64,000 nucleotides of DNA from Hyphomicrobium denitrificans 1NES1 (GTDB lineage: Bacteria; Pseudomonadota; Alphaproteobacteria; Rhizobiales; Hyphomicrobiaceae): the NCBI RefSeq assembly GCF_000230975.2, contig NC_021172.1, positions 2,108,001 through 2,172,000 of the forward strand. Direction: 5' to 3'. This document shows positions 63,428-64,000 of the stretch, one piece after another. Each line of letters starts with the position of its first letter. Within the stretch, counting starts at the first letter, position 1. A program made the position numbers and the translations under genes. The notes beneath the pieces are model-generated. The model was not told the DNA's origin. It ran no database searches and saw only the letters and a list, made by a program, of their open reading frames with translations.

Positions 63428-64000
63428 ATGCTCCGCGCTTCCGTCATCGTCTTTCCGGGTTCGAATTGCGATCGCGACGTCAAAACGGCGATCGAGCGGG
63501 TGACCGGATTTGCGCCGAAGATGGTGTGGCACGGAGATGCCAGCGTGCCCTCGTCCGACGTCATCGTGCTGCCGGGCGGTTTCTCCTACGGCGACTATCT
63601 GCGCTGCGGGGCAATGGCTGCGCACTCGCCGATCATGAAGGACGTCGTCGCCAAGGCGAAGGCCGGAACGCCGGTCATCGGCATCTGCAACGGCTTCCAG
63701 ATCCTGTGCGAGTCTGGGCTGCTACCCGGTGCACTGTTGCGCAACGCGTCGCTGCACTTCATCTGCCGAGACGTATTTCTGAAAGTCGAGAACGACCAGA
63801 CGTTCTTCACGAAATGCTATCGCAAGGGCGAGGTTATCAAGGTTCCGATCGCGCACGGCGAAGGCAACTACTTTGCCGACAGCGAGACGCTGGATCGGCT
63901 CGAAGGCGATGGGCGCGTTGCGTTCCGGTACTCGGATGCATCTGGCACCGTGTCGCCGGAGACATGCCCGAACGGCGCCCAGCGTAACATTGCTGGCATC
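63428..64000 (+). CDS. purQ: Phosphoribosylformylglycinamidine synthase subunit PurQ (partial, 3' end off window)
   Basis: The ATG at 63428 opens a frame of 191 codons that continues past the right edge. [23 protein letters not shown] and [25 protein letters not shown] are class I glutamine amidotransferase motifs. The nucleophile Cys lies in [17 protein letters not shown], and [14 protein letters not shown] carries the region near the catalytic His. It supplies ammonia to PurL. It is the fourth gene of the purC cluster, separated from the secreted protein gene by a 380-nt repeat-containing spacer. Confidence 0.96.
   Translation, partial: MLRASVIVFPGSNCDRDVKTAIERVTGFAPKMVWHGDASVPSSDVIVLPGGFSYGDYLRCGAMAAHSPIMKDVVAKAKAGTPVIGICNGFQILCESGLLPGALLRNASLHFICRDVFLKVENDQTFFTKCYRKGEVIKVPIAHGEGNYFADSETLDRLEGDGRVAFRYSDASGTVSPETCPNGAQRNIAGI

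Overview
The window reads as the chromosome of an alphaproteobacterium, most likely Hyphomicrobiales and Hyphomicrobium-like. This is inferred from high GC, the F1-ATPase zeta-subunit gene beside purC-purS-purQ, the number of small secreted Rhizobiales-type proteins, and genes such as ilvBHC, miaA, Atm1 and meaB. No rRNA, insertion sequence or CRISPR array was seen. One tRNA (Lys, CTT) is present. Genes run off both edges: a lipase maturation factor on the left and purQ on the right.

Layout. 1-8.6 kb: a DCC/lipase-maturation-factor fusion, an SDR-like reductase, a CBS-pair protein, a cupin and several small secreted proteins, ending with a secreted protein built from eight Cys-Val-Thr repeats. 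8.9-19.7 kb: two giant exported proteins in tandem. One has five to six EPND/PPC-like modules, discoidin-like domains and two VWA domains. The other has a transglutaminase-like core split by an insertion and a long repetitive coiled-coil/Pro-rich tail. This pair is the best candidate for an undescribed system. 20-22.3 kb: a Cys-rich secreted protein and a lemA-M48 protease pair.

22.5-30.1 kb is accessory: a SRAP (YedK/HMCES) remnant, a chromate-resistance operon (chrB-chrA-beta-propeller-DUF1259), and an AT-richer stretch in which a ParA ATPase lacking its P-loop and a NACHT-type NTPase lacking its NTPase domain meet head to head. This looks like the scar of a deletion next to tRNA-Lys.

30.4-42.9 kb is mainly branched-chain amino acid synthesis: leuA with a possible leader peptide, then ilvB, a secreted protein, a GST and ilvH packed as one operon, then ilvC with a clear terminator. 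Also here are cytochrome b561, PhzF and NUDIX genes, miaA and an OprB-type porin. A 1-kb gap before ilvC holds a run of five hairpins that may be an unrecognised RNA.

43-64 kb: an Atm1-type ABC exporter, a LysM/coiled-coil envelope protein, a LOG-family hydrolase, an OafA-type acyltransferase, meaB, an amino acid permease, a CDGSH protein and purB. Then come a PAP2-GT2/GtrA-GT-C lipid glycosylation module, a YciE-like protein, an RBBP9-like hydrolase, the ATPase zeta subunit, and purC-purS-(secreted protein)-purQ. Functions are assigned from motifs and family knowledge read by eye; no database search was run.
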